Assembly (NCBI RefSeq): GCF_014137855.1
Contig: NZ_JACGWT010000001.1
Coordinates: 310,001 to 374,000 of the forward strand
DNA: 64,000 bases
Source: Microlunatus kandeliicorticis
Lineage (GTDB): Bacteria; Actinomycetota; Actinomycetes; Propionibacteriales; Propionibacteriaceae
Direction: 5' to 3'
Shown: positions 55,487 to 63,816 of the stretch, piece after piece
Layout of the letters: each line of letters opens with the position of its first letter
Position numbering within the stretch: position 1 is the stretch's first letter
Program-made: the position numbers and the translations under genes
The notes under the pieces: model-generated
Databases searched by the model: none
What the model saw: only the letters and a program-made list of their open reading frames with translations
What the model was told of the DNA's origin: nothing

Positions 55487-55553
55487 TGAGCCCGAGGTAC
55501 GCAGCCCCTCCGGGGCCGTGTCCCTGACATCGCACGCGAGGGAGATCACCACC

Positions 55554-58109
55554 ATGTTCGAGCGTTTCACCGATCGCGCCCGTCGAGTCGTCGTGCTGGC
55601 CCAGGAAGAGGCCCGCATGCTCAACCACAACTACATCGGGACCGAGCACATCCTGCTCGGGCTCATCCACGAGGGCGAGGGTGTCGCCGCCAAGGCGCTC
55701 GAGTCGCTCGGGATCTCGCTGGAGGCCGTCCGCGAGAAGGTCGAGGAGATCATCGGCCACGGCCAGCAGAGCCCGTCCGGCCACATCCCCTTCACGCCGC
55801 GCGCCAAGAAGGTGCTCGAGCTGAGCCTCCGCGAGGCTCTCCAGATCAACCACAGCTACATCGGGACCGAGCACATCCTGCTCGGCCTGATCCGCGAGGG
55901 CGAGGGTGTCGCCGCCCAGGTGCTGGTCAAGCTGGGCGCCGACCTCAACCGGGTCCGCAACCAGGTCCTCCAGCTGCTCAGCGGCTTCCAGGGCAAGGAG
56001 CAGGCCACCTCGGGTGCGCCCGAGCAGGGCAACGCCCCGTCGAGCTCGATGGTGCTCGACCAGTTCGGCCGCAACCTCACCCAGGCCGCGCGGGAGAACA
56101 AGCTCGACCCGGTCATCGGGCGCGAGACCGAGATCGAGCGCGTGATGACCGTGCTCAGCCGACGCACCAAGAACAACCCGGTGCTGATCGGTGACCCGGG
56201 CGTCGGCAAGACCGCGGTGGTCGAGGGCCTGGCCCAGGCGATCGTCCGCGGCGACGTCCCCGAGACGCTGCGCGACAAGCAGATCTACACTCTCGACCTC
56301 GGCGCGTTGGTCGCCGGCAGCCGCTACCGCGGCGACTTCGAGGAGCGGCTCCGCAAGGTGCTCAAGGAGATCAAGACCCGCGGCGACGTGGTGCTCTTCA
56401 TCGACGAGATCCACACCCTGGTCGGTGCGGGGGCCGCCGAGGGCGCCATCGACGCCGCCAGCATCCTCAAGCCGATGCTGGCCCGCGGCGAGCTGCAGAC
56501 CATCGGCGCGACCACCCTCGACGAGTACCGCAAGTACGTCGAGAAGGACGCCGCGCTCGAGCGCCGGTTCCAGCCGATCCAGGTGGCCGAGCCGTCGATC
56601 GCGCTGACCATCGACATCCTGCGCGGTCTCCGTGACCGCTACGAGGCCCACCACCGGGTGACCATCACCGACGAGGCGCTGGTCGGGGCGGCCACCATGG
56701 CCGACCGCTACATCTCCGACCGGTTCCTGCCCGACAAGGCTATCGACCTGATCGACGAGGCCGGCGCCCGGCTCCGGATCCGCCGGATGACCGCGCCGCC
56801 GGACCTGCGCGAGTTCGACGAGAAGGTGGCCAGCGTCCGGCTGGAGAAGGAAGCGGCCATCGACGCCCAGGACTTCGAGCGCGCCGCGGGGCTCCGCGAC
56901 GACGAGAAGAAGCTGCTGGCCAAGCGCGCCGAGCGCGAGGCGCAGTGGAAGTCCGGCGACCTCGACGCGGTGGCCGAGGTGGACGAGGAGATCATCGCCG
57001 AGGTGCTCTCCACCGCCACCGGCATCCCGGTGTTCAAGCTCACCGAGGAGGAGTCGGCGCGACTGCTCCGGATGGAGGAGGAGCTGGGCAAGCGCTACAT
57101 CGGCCAGCACGACGCCGTCCGGGCGCTGTCCCGGTCGATCCGCCGCACCCGTGCGGGTCTGAAGGACCCGAAGCGGCCGAGCGGCTCGTTCATCTTCGCC
57201 GGCCCGTCCGGCGTCGGGAAGACCGAGCTGACCAAGGCGCTGACCGAGTTCCTGTTCGGGGACGAGGACGCCATGATCAGCCTGGACATGAGCGAGTACT
57301 CCGAGAAGCACACCGCGTCCCGGCTGTTCGGTTCGCCTCCCGGCTACGTGGGCTACGAGGAGGGCGGCCAGCTCACCGAGAAGGTGCGGCGCAAGCCGTT
57401 CAGCGTGGTCCTCTTCGACGAGGTCGAGAAGGCGCACCCGGACATCTTCAACTCGCTGCTGCAGATCCTGGACGAGGGTCGTCTGACCGACGCCCAGGGC
57501 CGGGTGGTCGACTTCAAGAACACCGTGATCGTCATGACCACCAACCTCGGTACCCGCGACATCGCCAAGAGCGTCAGCCTCGGCTTCAGCCAGCAGGGTG
57601 ACTCCGAGGGCAGCTACGACCGGATGAAGGCCAAGGTCGCCGACGAGCTCAAGCAGCACTTCCGTCCCGAGTTCCTGAACCGGGTGGACGAGATCGTCGT
57701 CTTCCGCCAGCTGACCCAGGCCGACATCGAGCGGATCGTCGACCTGATGGTGGCCGAGATCGAGAGCCGGCTGAAGGACAAGGACATGGGGATCGAGCTG
57801 ACCCAGGCGGCCAAGAGCCTGGTCGCCCAGCGTGGCTTCGACCCGGTGCTCGGCGCCCGTCCGCTCCGTCGTGCCCTGCAGCGCGACATCGAGGACACGC
57901 TCGCCGAGAAGATCCTCTTCTCCGAGCTGCACCCGGGCGAGATCGTGCTGGTCGACGTGGCTCCGGAGGGTTCAGAGCTCCCGTTCACCTTCACCGGCAA
58001 CAAGCGCTCGGAGCTTCCGGACGCGCCGCCGGTCGAGTTCGAAGGAATCGTCGACGGGATCGGCGACGGCGAGGGCGACAGCGGCGAAGGCCGGTCCGCC
58101 CAGGCCTGA
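55554..58109 (+). CDS. clpC: ATP-dependent Clp protease ATP-binding subunit ClpC
   Basis: 851 residues. Two N-terminal Clp repeats begin [20 protein letters not shown] and [23 protein letters not shown]-1 has Walker [16 protein letters not shown]; the middle domain carries a UVR-like stretch, [21 protein letters not shown]-2 has [14 protein letters not shown] and the pore-loop region [11 protein letters not shown]. It unfolds proteins for ClpP. The ATG has GAGGGAG 9 bases upstream. The C-terminal tail is acidic. A strong hairpin terminator follows. Confidence 0.95.
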   Translation: MFERFTDRARRVVVLAQEEARMLNHNYIGTEHILLGLIHEGEGVAAKALESLGISLEAVREKVEEIIGHGQQSPSGHIPFTPRAKKVLELSLREALQINHSYIGTEHILLGLIREGEGVAAQVLVKLGADLNRVRNQVLQLLSGFQGKEQATSGAPEQGNAPSSSMVLDQFGRNLTQAARENKLDPVIGRETEIERVMTVLSRRTKNNPVLIGDPGVGKTAVVEGLAQAIVRGDVPETLRDKQIYTLDLGALVAGSRYRGDFEERLRKVLKEIKTRGDVVLFIDEIHTLVGAGAAEGAIDAASILKPMLARGELQTIGATTLDEYRKYVEKDAALERRFQPIQVAEPSIALTIDILRGLRDRYEAHHRVTITDEALVGAATMADRYISDRFLPDKAIDLIDEAGARLRIRRMTAPPDLREFDEKVASVRLEKEAAIDAQDFERAAGLRDDEKKLLAKRAEREAQWKSGDLDAVAEVDEEIIAEVLSTATGIPVFKLTEEESARLLRMEEELGKRYIGQHDAVRALSRSIRRTRAGLKDPKRPSGSFIFAGPSGVGKTELTKALTEFLFGDEDAMISLDMSEYSEKHTASRLFGSPPGYVGYEEGGQLTEKVRRKPFSVVLFDEVEKAHPDIFNSLLQILDEGRLTDAQGRVVDFKNTVIVMTTNLGTRDIAKSVSLGFSQQGDSEGSYDRMKAKVADELKQHFRPEFLNRVDEIVVFRQLTQADIERIVDLMVAEIESRLKDKDMGIELTQAAKSLVAQRGFDPVLGARPLRRALQRDIEDTLAEKILFSELHPGEIVLVDVAPEGSELPFTFTGNKRSELPDAPPVEFEGIVDGIGDGEGDSGEGRSAQA

Positions 58110-58133
58110 CCCCGGTCGCCCACGACCGCAGGC

Positions 58134-58165
58134 AAGACCCCGTCCGGCTCGCCGGGCGGGGTCTT
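58134..58165 (+). terminator. Terminator hairpin of clpC
   Basis: AAGACCCCG (58134-58142) pairs with CGGGGTCTT (58157-58165), and inside it CCGG pairs with CCGG. It lies 25 bases after the stop. Confidence 0.7.
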
Positions 58166-58209
58166 CCGCCGTCCGGGGCCGGAGGCTGCGGAGTGTCGGC
58201 GGGAGTCGC

Positions 58210-58215
58210 TAGCGT
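58210..58215 (+). promoter_or_regulatory. -10 box TAGCGT, leaderless start
   Basis: TAGCGT ends 7 bases before the GTG at 58223. Confidence 0.5.
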
Positions 58216-58222
58216 GCCCCGC

Positions 58223-59032
58223 GTGAGCGACATCACCCCGCCGGGTCCCGAGGACTACCTCGCGCACCTCGCCTCCGACTCGGCCCGCTTCGTCGAGGTG
58301 CTCCGGGACACCGCTCCGGACGCGCCCGTGCCGAGCTGCCCGGGCTGGACGACCGACGACCTGCTCTTCCACCTGGCCGAGGTGCAGCGGTTCTGGGCGA
58401 CGGTGGTGGGCGAGCGGTTGCAGACCGGCGAGCAGGCCGAGGCGGTCACCACCGAGCGCCCGGAGGGTCGCGACACCCTGCTCGCGTTGTTCGAGACGTC
58501 CACGCACCAGCTGCAGTCGGCGCTCCGCACGACGCCACCGGAGACCCCGGTGTGGAGCTGGGCGGACGAGCAGACCGCCGCGTTCAGTTACCGCCGGCAG
58601 GCGCACGAGGCCCTCGTGCACCGCATCGACGCCGAGCTGACCGCCGGGGTCGACCGCCGGCCGGTCGACCGCCGATTCGCGGCGGACGGGGTGGTCGAGG
58701 CGATCGACGTGATGTACGGCGAACCGCAGGCCTGGCTCGAGTTCCGGCCCGAGCCCGGTGGCGTCGTCGGGTTCGTGGCCGACGACGTCGGCGGGCGGTG
58801 GGTGCGGGCCGTCGGTCGGGCCGTCGGGACCAGCGCGAGCGGACGGGCGATCGACTGGCGCTGCTTCGACCACGCCGCGGCCGACGCCGTCCCCACCGTG
58901 GTGGTCCGCGGCACGGCCGCCGACCTCGACTGCTGGCTGTGGAACCGGCCGACGGTCGGACCGGTCACCACCGAGGGCGATCCGTCGGTGCTGGCCGCCG
59001 TCCGCGCGGTGGTCGAGGACGGCATCCAGTGA
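58223..59032 (+). CDS. Maleylpyruvate isomerase-family mycothiol-dependent enzyme, copy 1
   Basis: 269 residues. The metal-binding pattern of the DinB-like MDMPI domain is seen: VPSCPGWTTDDLLFHLAEVQRFW with its His, then QAHEALVHRIDAELTAG with a second His, and a third candidate acidic/His residue after it. The C-terminal domain (VPTVVVRGTAADLDCWLWNR) is an SCP2-like fold. Members use mycothiol as cofactor or have unknown substrates. The start is fixed by the leaderless -10 box at 58210. A paralogue follows directly. Confidence 0.8.
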   Translation: MSDITPPGPEDYLAHLASDSARFVEVLRDTAPDAPVPSCPGWTTDDLLFHLAEVQRFWATVVGERLQTGEQAEAVTTERPEGRDTLLALFETSTHQLQSALRTTPPETPVWSWADEQTAAFSYRRQAHEALVHRIDAELTAGVDRRPVDRRFAADGVVEAIDVMYGEPQAWLEFRPEPGGVVGFVADDVGGRWVRAVGRAVGTSASGRAIDWRCFDHAAADAVPTVVVRGTAADLDCWLWNRPTVGPVTTEGDPSVLAAVRAVVEDGIQ

Positions 59033-59067
59033 CCGGAACCCGCACCGGGTCCGCGACCGGGCTCGCG

Positions 59068-59073
59068 TAGCGT
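59068..59073 (+). promoter_or_regulatory. -10 box TAGCGT, leaderless start
   Basis: TAGCGT ends 7 bases before the GTG at 59081; the same hexamer as before the first paralogue. Confidence 0.5.
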
Positions 59074-59080
59074 CGGGGTC

Positions 59081-59995
59081 GTGCCGGCTCCGACCCCTCC
59101 GTCCGACGCGACCTCGGCGGGACGGGCCCTCGACCACCTGCCGCTGCTCGACCGCGAGTGCCGGGCCTTCGCCGAGGCGCTCGGGCAGGCCGACCCGGAC
59201 GCACCGGTTCCCGGCTGCCCGGGTTGGACCGCGCGGGACCTCGGCACCCACGTCCTCGGCGTGCAACGCTTCTGGACCGGCGTGGTCCGCGACCGCACCC
59301 CCGGTCGCGCCGAACGCAGCCAGCTGGTCGCCGACCCGCCGCCGGTCTGGTCCGAGCTGGTGGCCGCGGTCACCGCAGCCAGCGACGAGCTGGTCGACGC
59401 CCTCGCCGCGACCCCGCCCGAGACCCCGGTCTGGACCTTCGCCGCCGAGAAGACCGCGGGCTTCGTCCGACGACGCCAGTCGCACGAGATCCTCATCCAC
59501 CGGATCGACGCCGAGCAGACGGCGGGTCTGCGCACGCCGGTCGACCCCGCGCTGGCCGCCGACGGCGTCGACGAGATGATCCGGGTGCTCTACGGCGACC
59601 TCCCCGAGGGCTGGACGTTCATGCCGGTTCCGGGGCTGGTCATGGAGCTCCGGGCCACCGACACCGGCGACCGCTGGACGGTCGCGATGGGCGACGGTCT
59701 GGCGATCGGGCCGCAGGGCAGCTTCCAGCGACGCCCACGGTTGGCGGCACTCGAGATCGAGGGCGAGCCCGAGCCCTGGCAGCAGCCGACGGCGTCGCTG
59801 ACGGGCACCGCCGAGGCACTCGACCGCTGGTTCTGGCACCGGGCCGAGCCGGCCTCGGGGGCGGGTCGCGAGGGTGCTGTCGCGGGTGCGGTCGAGGGTG
59901 CAGTCGACCCGGCGCGGGACGCGGTGGTCGCCGAGGGCGACCCGGACGTCCACGCTGCGCTGGCGCGGCTGCTCGCCGACGGCATCCGGCAGTGA
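59081..59995 (+). CDS. Maleylpyruvate isomerase-family mycothiol-dependent enzyme, copy 2
   Basis: 304 residues, similar throughout to the product of 58223: VPGCPGWTARDLGTHVLGVQRFW, ETPVWTFAAEKTAGFVRR, SHEILIHRIDAEQTAG and the SCP2-like end ASLTGTAEALDRWFWHR. It has an extra Gly/Ala-rich insert of about 25 residues near the end (GREGAVAGAVEGAVDPARDA). The pair arose by tandem duplication that included the promoter hexamer, and their sequences have since moved apart, so the substrates may differ. Confidence 0.8.
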   Translation: MPAPTPPSDATSAGRALDHLPLLDRECRAFAEALGQADPDAPVPGCPGWTARDLGTHVLGVQRFWTGVVRDRTPGRAERSQLVADPPPVWSELVAAVTAASDELVDALAATPPETPVWTFAAEKTAGFVRRRQSHEILIHRIDAEQTAGLRTPVDPALAADGVDEMIRVLYGDLPEGWTFMPVPGLVMELRATDTGDRWTVAMGDGLAIGPQGSFQRRPRLAALEIEGEPEPWQQPTASLTGTAEALDRWFWHRAEPASGAGREGAVAGAVEGAVDPARDAVVAEGDPDVHAALARLLADGIRQ

Positions 59996-60052
59996 CCGGC
60001 TCCGCGATCGCGTCGTGAGGTCGCGCTCCGGGGTGCCGGGCGAGGGGACGTC

Positions 60053-60931
60053 ATGACCTGGCGCGACCGGGTCCGGGCGGTGCCCGCGCCGTGGCTGGTG
60101 ACCGGCGGCATCGTCAGCGTCCAGCTGGGCGCCGCCATCGCCAAGCACCTGTTCGAGCTGGTGCCGCCGACCGCGATGGTCTGGCTGCGGTTGCTGACCT
60201 CGGCGGTGATCTTCCTGGTCGTGGTGCGCCCGGACCCGCGGGGGCACAGCCGCCGCGACTGGCTGGTCGTGCTCGGCTTCGGCGTCGCGCTCACCACCAT
60301 GAACTGGTCGATCTACCAGGCCTTCGCGCGGATCCCGCTCGGGGTCGCGGTGACGCTGGAGTTCCTGGGCCCGCTGGTGCTCGCGGTCGTCGCCTCGCGC
60401 CGGGCCCGCGACCTGGTGTGGGTGGCGCTGGCCGGGGGTGGGGTGCTGCTGCTCGGCTTCACCCCGCAGGGCCTGACGGTGGCCGGCGTCGCGCTGGCGC
60501 TGCTCGCCGGGCTGGCGTGGGCCGGCTACATCCTGCTCAGTGCGCAGACCGGGCGGCGCTGGCCGGGGATCTCCGGGCTTGCGGTGGCCAGCCTGCTCGG
60601 GGCGGTGGTGCTCGCGCCGCCCGCCGTGCTCGACGCGGGCAGCCGGCTGCTGGACCCGACCGTGCTGCTGCTCGGGGCCGCGGTCGGGGTGCTCAGCTCG
60701 GTGATCCCGTACAGCCTCGAGCTGGTCGCGCTGCGGCGGATCCGGGCCGGGACCTTCGCCATCCTGATGAGCCTCGAACCGGCCGCCGCGGCGTTGGCGG
60801 CGTTGGTGGTCCTCGGCGAGCTGCTCCGGCCGACGCAGTGGCTGGCGGTCGCCTGCGTGGTGGCCGCGAGCATCGGGGCCAGCCGCAGCTCCCGGCAGCA
60901 CCCGCCGACCAGCGAGCCGCTGCCCGGCTGA
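60053..60931 (+). CDS. EamA/RhtA-family exporter
   Basis: 292 residues with about ten membrane segments in two EamA halves: VTGGIVSVQLGAAIAKHLFELVP at the start and AVASLLGAVVLAPPAVLDAG in the second half, with the conserved GVAVTLEFLGPLVLAVV. The closest named members are threonine/homoserine exporters such as RhtA. The ATG has GAGGGGA 6 bases upstream. Substrate unknown. Confidence 0.8.
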   Translation: MTWRDRVRAVPAPWLVTGGIVSVQLGAAIAKHLFELVPPTAMVWLRLLTSAVIFLVVVRPDPRGHSRRDWLVVLGFGVALTTMNWSIYQAFARIPLGVAVTLEFLGPLVLAVVASRRARDLVWVALAGGGVLLLGFTPQGLTVAGVALALLAGLAWAGYILLSAQTGRRWPGISGLAVASLLGAVVLAPPAVLDAGSRLLDPTVLLLGAAVGVLSSVIPYSLELVALRRIRAGTFAILMSLEPAAAALAALVVLGELLRPTQWLAVACVVAASIGASRSSRQHPPTSEPLPG

Positions 60932-61061
60932 CCGTGGTGCCGCATCCCGGCCGTGCCCGGTGTGGCAGCCGGGACTCAGGTGTCGGCTGTGTCAGCATCG
61001 GGACATCCCGACGCACGTCGGTGACCATTCCGTATCGCCGAACGGCGGGAAGGACTTCCTC

Positions 61062-61562
61062 ATGGCCACCACCATCGACCAGGCCACCGGCAAGGCCGTG
61101 GCCCGGCGCACCGCGCTGCTCGACCTCGGTCTGCTCGTCCTGCGGGTGACCGTCGGCGTCGTCTTCATCCTGCACGGCTGGCAGAAGTTCAACGACCAGG
61201 GCGTCGCCGCCGTGACCCAGATGCTCACCGGCTTCGCGATCCCGTACCCCGAGGTCGCCGCCTACCTGCTGATCGCGCTGGAGATGGTCGGCGGGCTGTT
61301 CCTGATGATCGGCCTGCTGGTCCGGGTGCTCGGGCTGCTGTTCCTGGTCGACATGGCCGGCGCGTTCTGGTTCGTCCACTACAGCAAGGGTTTCTTCGCC
61401 GCCGGGGGCGGCTACGAGCTCGTCCTCGTGCTCGGTGCGGTCGCGCTGATGCTGGTCTGCACCGGCGGTGGCCGCTTCGGCATCGACGGTGCCTACGCCG
61501 GACGTCGCCGGGCCCGTGTCCAGGACCGGGTCGACGCCCCGGAGCTCGAGCCGGCCTACTGA
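61062..61562 (+). CDS. DoxX-family membrane protein
   Basis: 166 residues with four membrane segments: LGLLVLRVTVGVVFILHGWQ, VAAYLLIALEMVGGLFLMIG, LVRVLGLLFLVDMAGAFWF and YELVLVLGAVALMLV. The start of the first plus HGWQKFNDQG is the DoxX signature. Family members take part in thiol/oxidative-stress complexes in mycobacteria. Start ATG with GGGAAGGA 6 bases upstream. It ends before a strong double hairpin. Confidence 0.8.
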   Translation: MATTIDQATGKAVARRTALLDLGLLVLRVTVGVVFILHGWQKFNDQGVAAVTQMLTGFAIPYPEVAAYLLIALEMVGGLFLMIGLLVRVLGLLFLVDMAGAFWFVHYSKGFFAAGGGYELVLVLGAVALMLVCTGGGRFGIDGAYAGRRRARVQDRVDAPELEPAY

Positions 61563-61603
61563 CCGAGGTGCCCGTCGTCGCCGATGGGCAGCACGGCCTC
61601 CTG

Positions 61604-61637
61604 AGGACCGCGGAACGGACCCCCGTTCCGCGGTCCT
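61604..61637. terminator. 15-bp perfect hairpin after doxX
   Basis: AGGACCGCGGAACGG (61604-61618) pairs fully with CCGTTCCGCGGTCCT (61623-61637) over a 4-base loop, followed by TCT. Likely terminator of doxX. Confidence 0.75.
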
Positions 61638-61677
61638 TCTGCGTGGTCCGCGCGCGCTGACCCGATCGCACGGAGCA

Positions 61678-61720
61678 ACGGGGCGGATCCGCCGCGACTA
61701 CGCGGTCGGATCCGCCCCGT
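61678..61720. terminator. Second long hairpin, before the mutY stop
   Basis: A 14-bp stem (ACGGGGCGGATCCG, 61678-61691, and its complement at 61707-61720) encloses a smaller CCGCG-ACTA-CGCGG hairpin. It lies 18 bases past the mutY stop and probably ends mutY transcription. Confidence 0.65.
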
Positions 61721-61738
61721 TCGTACGTCCGGGCGGGG

Positions 61739-62614
61739 TCAGCGGGGGAGGGACCAGAGGGCGTCGCCGGCGGGGACGACCAGGCCGTCGGCGACCAGCG
61801 AGGCCAGACAGCGGTCACGCTGGGACGCCTCCGGCCAGGCGGCCTCGAGATCGGCGTCGGTGACCGGTTCGTCGCTCGACCGGAGCACGGCGAGCAGGGC
61901 ACCGCGGCACTGGCGGTCGGTGCCGTCGTAGCCCTGCCCGCGTCGTGGCGGTCCGTCCCACGCGGGCCGGCCCTCGGCGTACCAGACGCAGGCCGAGGTC
62001 ACCGGGCAGGCCTCGCACCGGGGCGAGCGGGCCGTGCAGACCAGCGCGCCGAGCTCCATCGAGGCGACCGCCCAGCGCGCCGCCCGCTCCGGCCGGGTCG
62101 GCAGGAACTCGACGGCCAGGTCGCGCTCGGCCCGGGTCGGCGTCGGGTCCGGGTGCGCCCGCCCCTGCGCCACCCGGCTCAGCACCCGCCGGACGTTGGT
62201 GTCGAGCACCAGGTGGCGTTGGCGGAAGGCGAAGCTGGCGATCGCCGCCGCGGTGTAGCTGCCGACGCCGGGCAGCGCCAGGAGGTCGTCGATTCCACGG
62301 GGGACCTGGCCGTCGTGGTGGTCACGGATGGCGGTGGCGGCCTGGTGCAGCCGGAGCGCCCGGCGCGGATAGCCCAGGCGACCCCACGCCCGCACCGCCT
62401 CGCCCGCCGGGGCGTCGGCCAGGGCGGTGGGGGTCGGCCAGCGCTCGACCCAGCTCGCCCACGGCCCGCGGACCCGCTCGACCGGCGTCTGCTGGAGCAT
62501 GAACTCGCTGACCATGATCATCCACGGGGTGGCGTCGCGGTGCCGCCACGGCAGGTCGCGCGCCTCCTGGTCGTACCAGCGCACGACCCTGCGCACCACG
62601 GTCGATCGGTCCAC
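61739..62614 (-). CDS. mutY: A/G-specific adenine DNA glycosylase
   Basis: 291 residues. The N-terminal RVVRWYDQEARDLPWR, the catalytic glutamate region VSEFMLQQTPVERV, the helix-hairpin-helix LPGVGSYTAAAIASFAF and the catalytic aspartate in VLDTNVRRVL are all there. The iron-sulfur ligands are the four Cys of the C-x6-C-x2-C-x5-C motif in VCTARSPRCEACPVTSACV. It removes A opposite 8-oxoG. The C-terminal NUDIX-like domain of long MutY is absent, as in many actinobacteria. GTG start with TAGGCT 6 bases upstream. Confidence 0.92.
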   Translation of the reverse strand: MDRSTVVRRVVRWYDQEARDLPWRHRDATPWMIMVSEFMLQQTPVERVRGPWASWVERWPTPTALADAPAGEAVRAWGRLGYPRRALRLHQAATAIRDHHDGQVPRGIDDLLALPGVGSYTAAAIASFAFRQRHLVLDTNVRRVLSRVAQGRAHPDPTPTRAERDLAVEFLPTRPERAARWAVASMELGALVCTARSPRCEACPVTSACVWYAEGRPAWDGPPRRGQGYDGTDRQCRGALLAVLRSSDEPVTDADLEAAWPEASQRDRCLASLVADGLVVPAGDALWSLPR

Positions 62615-62620
62615 CCCGGA

Positions 62621-62626
62621 AGCCTA
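62621..62626 (-). promoter_or_regulatory. -10 box TAGGCT of mutY, leaderless start
   Basis: On the minus strand TAGGCT ends 6 bases before the GTG at 62614. Confidence 0.5.
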
Positions 62627-62704
62627 GGCAGGGCGCGGTTTTGAACGCCGGCTGAGCCCGTGCTGGGGACGGCGTGGCACCGCTCAGCGAGCGGACAGCG
62701 TGCT

Positions 62705-62710
62705 TAACCT
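62705..62710 (+). promoter_or_regulatory. -10 box TAACCT, leaderless start
   Basis: TAACCT ends 6 bases before the ATG at 62717. Confidence 0.5.
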
Positions 62711-62716
62711 CACGTC

Positions 62717-63511
62717 ATGAGCGGTGTGATGCACCCGGTCGGTCCGGAGCCGCAGGAGACCTACTGGGTCCGGCGCGCGGTGGTGATCGGCAGCGCCCTG
62801 GTGTTGATGATCATCCTGTTGCTGGTGCTGTTCAACCTCAACGGGAGCCAGCAACCGGCACCGGCCGCGCCGCCCAACCCGCTGCCCTCGCTCACGCCGA
62901 TGACCCCGAGCGCGTCACCGTCGAGCGCGTCGCCCTCGCCCAGCGGGTCGGCGAGCGCGTCGGCCTCGGCCAGCGGCAAGGCCACCCCGAGCGCGTCGGC
63001 CAGCGGCAAGGCGAGCAGCTCCGCGAGCGCCTCCGCCTCGGCCAGCGGCTCGCCGAAGGCCGCCGGCAAGGCGTCCAGCAGCCCGAGCACCAAGAGCACC
63101 AGCACCGCAGTGACCCAGCAGACGCTGACGGTCTGCGACCCGTCGGACCTCGACCTGTCGGTCGACAGCCCCCGGACGGCGGGGGTCTCCTCGTCGGTCG
63201 GCTTCAAGCTCAGCCTGACCAACACCGGCAGCAACACCTGCGTGGTGACGGTGAACCCGAACGACTTCAGCCTCAAGCTCGTGTCCGGCAGCGACCGGAT
63301 CTGGAGCACCGCCGACTGCAGCACCCTGGTCGGCCAGCGGCTCGCCCAGCTGACGCCGAAGCAGAGCCTGAACTGGACCGTCGAATGGAACGGCAAGCGG
63401 TCCGCGTCCGGCTGCAAGACCCGACCCGGGACGCCGGGCGCCGGTTACTACTGGGCCACCGCCAGCTTCACCGGGGTCGCCTCCGACCGGGCGAGGCTCA
63501 TCCTCACCTGA
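62717..63511 (+). CDS. Membrane-anchored protein with Ser/Ala linker, function unknown
   Basis: 264 residues. One membrane segment (VVIGSALVLMIILLLVLFNL, about 22-41), then a low-complexity Pro/Ser/Ala/Lys linker (about 45-130; units such as SASASGKA) and an outside domain of about 125 residues. That domain has four Cys (LTVCDPSDL, TGSNTCVVTV, TADCSTLV, ASGCKTRPG) that could form two disulfides, and an immunoglobulin-like beta pattern seen in DUF4232-type proteins. I cannot name the family with certainty. It may sense or bind something in the cell wall. Confidence 0.65.
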   Translation: MSGVMHPVGPEPQETYWVRRAVVIGSALVLMIILLLVLFNLNGSQQPAPAAPPNPLPSLTPMTPSASPSSASPSPSGSASASASASGKATPSASASGKASSSASASASASGSPKAAGKASSSPSTKSTSTAVTQQTLTVCDPSDLDLSVDSPRTAGVSSSVGFKLSLTNTGSNTCVVTVNPNDFSLKLVSGSDRIWSTADCSTLVGQRLAQLTPKQSLNWTVEWNGKRSASGCKTRPGTPGAGYYWATASFTGVASDRARLILT

Positions 63512-63528
63512 CGGCTCGTCACGCGCGC

Positions 63529-63736
63529 TGAGTTCGTCGAAGCGCCGACCGTCTGCCCTTCGACAGGCTCAGGGCACAGCTTTCACGCACGCTGAGCCTG
63601 TCGAAGCGTTGAGCCTGTCGAAGCGCCGACCGCTCGCCCTTCGACAGGCTCAGGGCACGGGTCTCCACGCTCAGGCCACCACTTCACGCACGCTGAGCCT
63701 GTCGAAGCGCCGACCGCTCGCCCTTCGACAGGCTCA
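63529..63736. repeat. REP-like array of TGAGCCTGTCGAA / TTCGACAGGCTCA palindromes
   Basis: The spacer 63512-63816 has no gene and is mostly filled with this array. Left arms lie at 63529 (decayed), 63593, 63610 and 63694; right arms at 63559, 63640 and 63724. Each left-right pair can form a 13-bp stem around about 17 bases that read GCGCCGACCG in most copies. The arrangement is that of repetitive extragenic palindromes and may also end transcription of the converging genes. Confidence 0.85.
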
Positions 63737-63816
63737 GGGCACGGTCCCCGCGCGCTCAGGGCACGGTCCACGGGCTCAGGGCGCTGCGAGGCGGCGCCGA
63801 GCAGCCGGTGGGTCGG

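Larger units (their letters stand above)
54956..55553. other. 598-base spacer between lsr2 and clpC, with two hairpins and a promoter
   Basis: This is the longest non-coding stretch of the window. It holds a hairpin at 55033-55055, a perfect 15-bp inverted repeat at 55116-55150, a stretch of lower GC (about 55165-55340) and a -10 box before clpC. Open frames in it (55079-55483, for example) have no coding look. Confidence 0.6.

Noticed and set aside
55165-55553. ClgR operator before clpC
   Set aside because: No copy of the GTTCGC...GCGAAC-type palindrome was found by eye.
63529-63736. CRISPR array
   Set aside because: The units alternate in orientation and spacers are neither of regular length nor unique; the pattern is REP-like.
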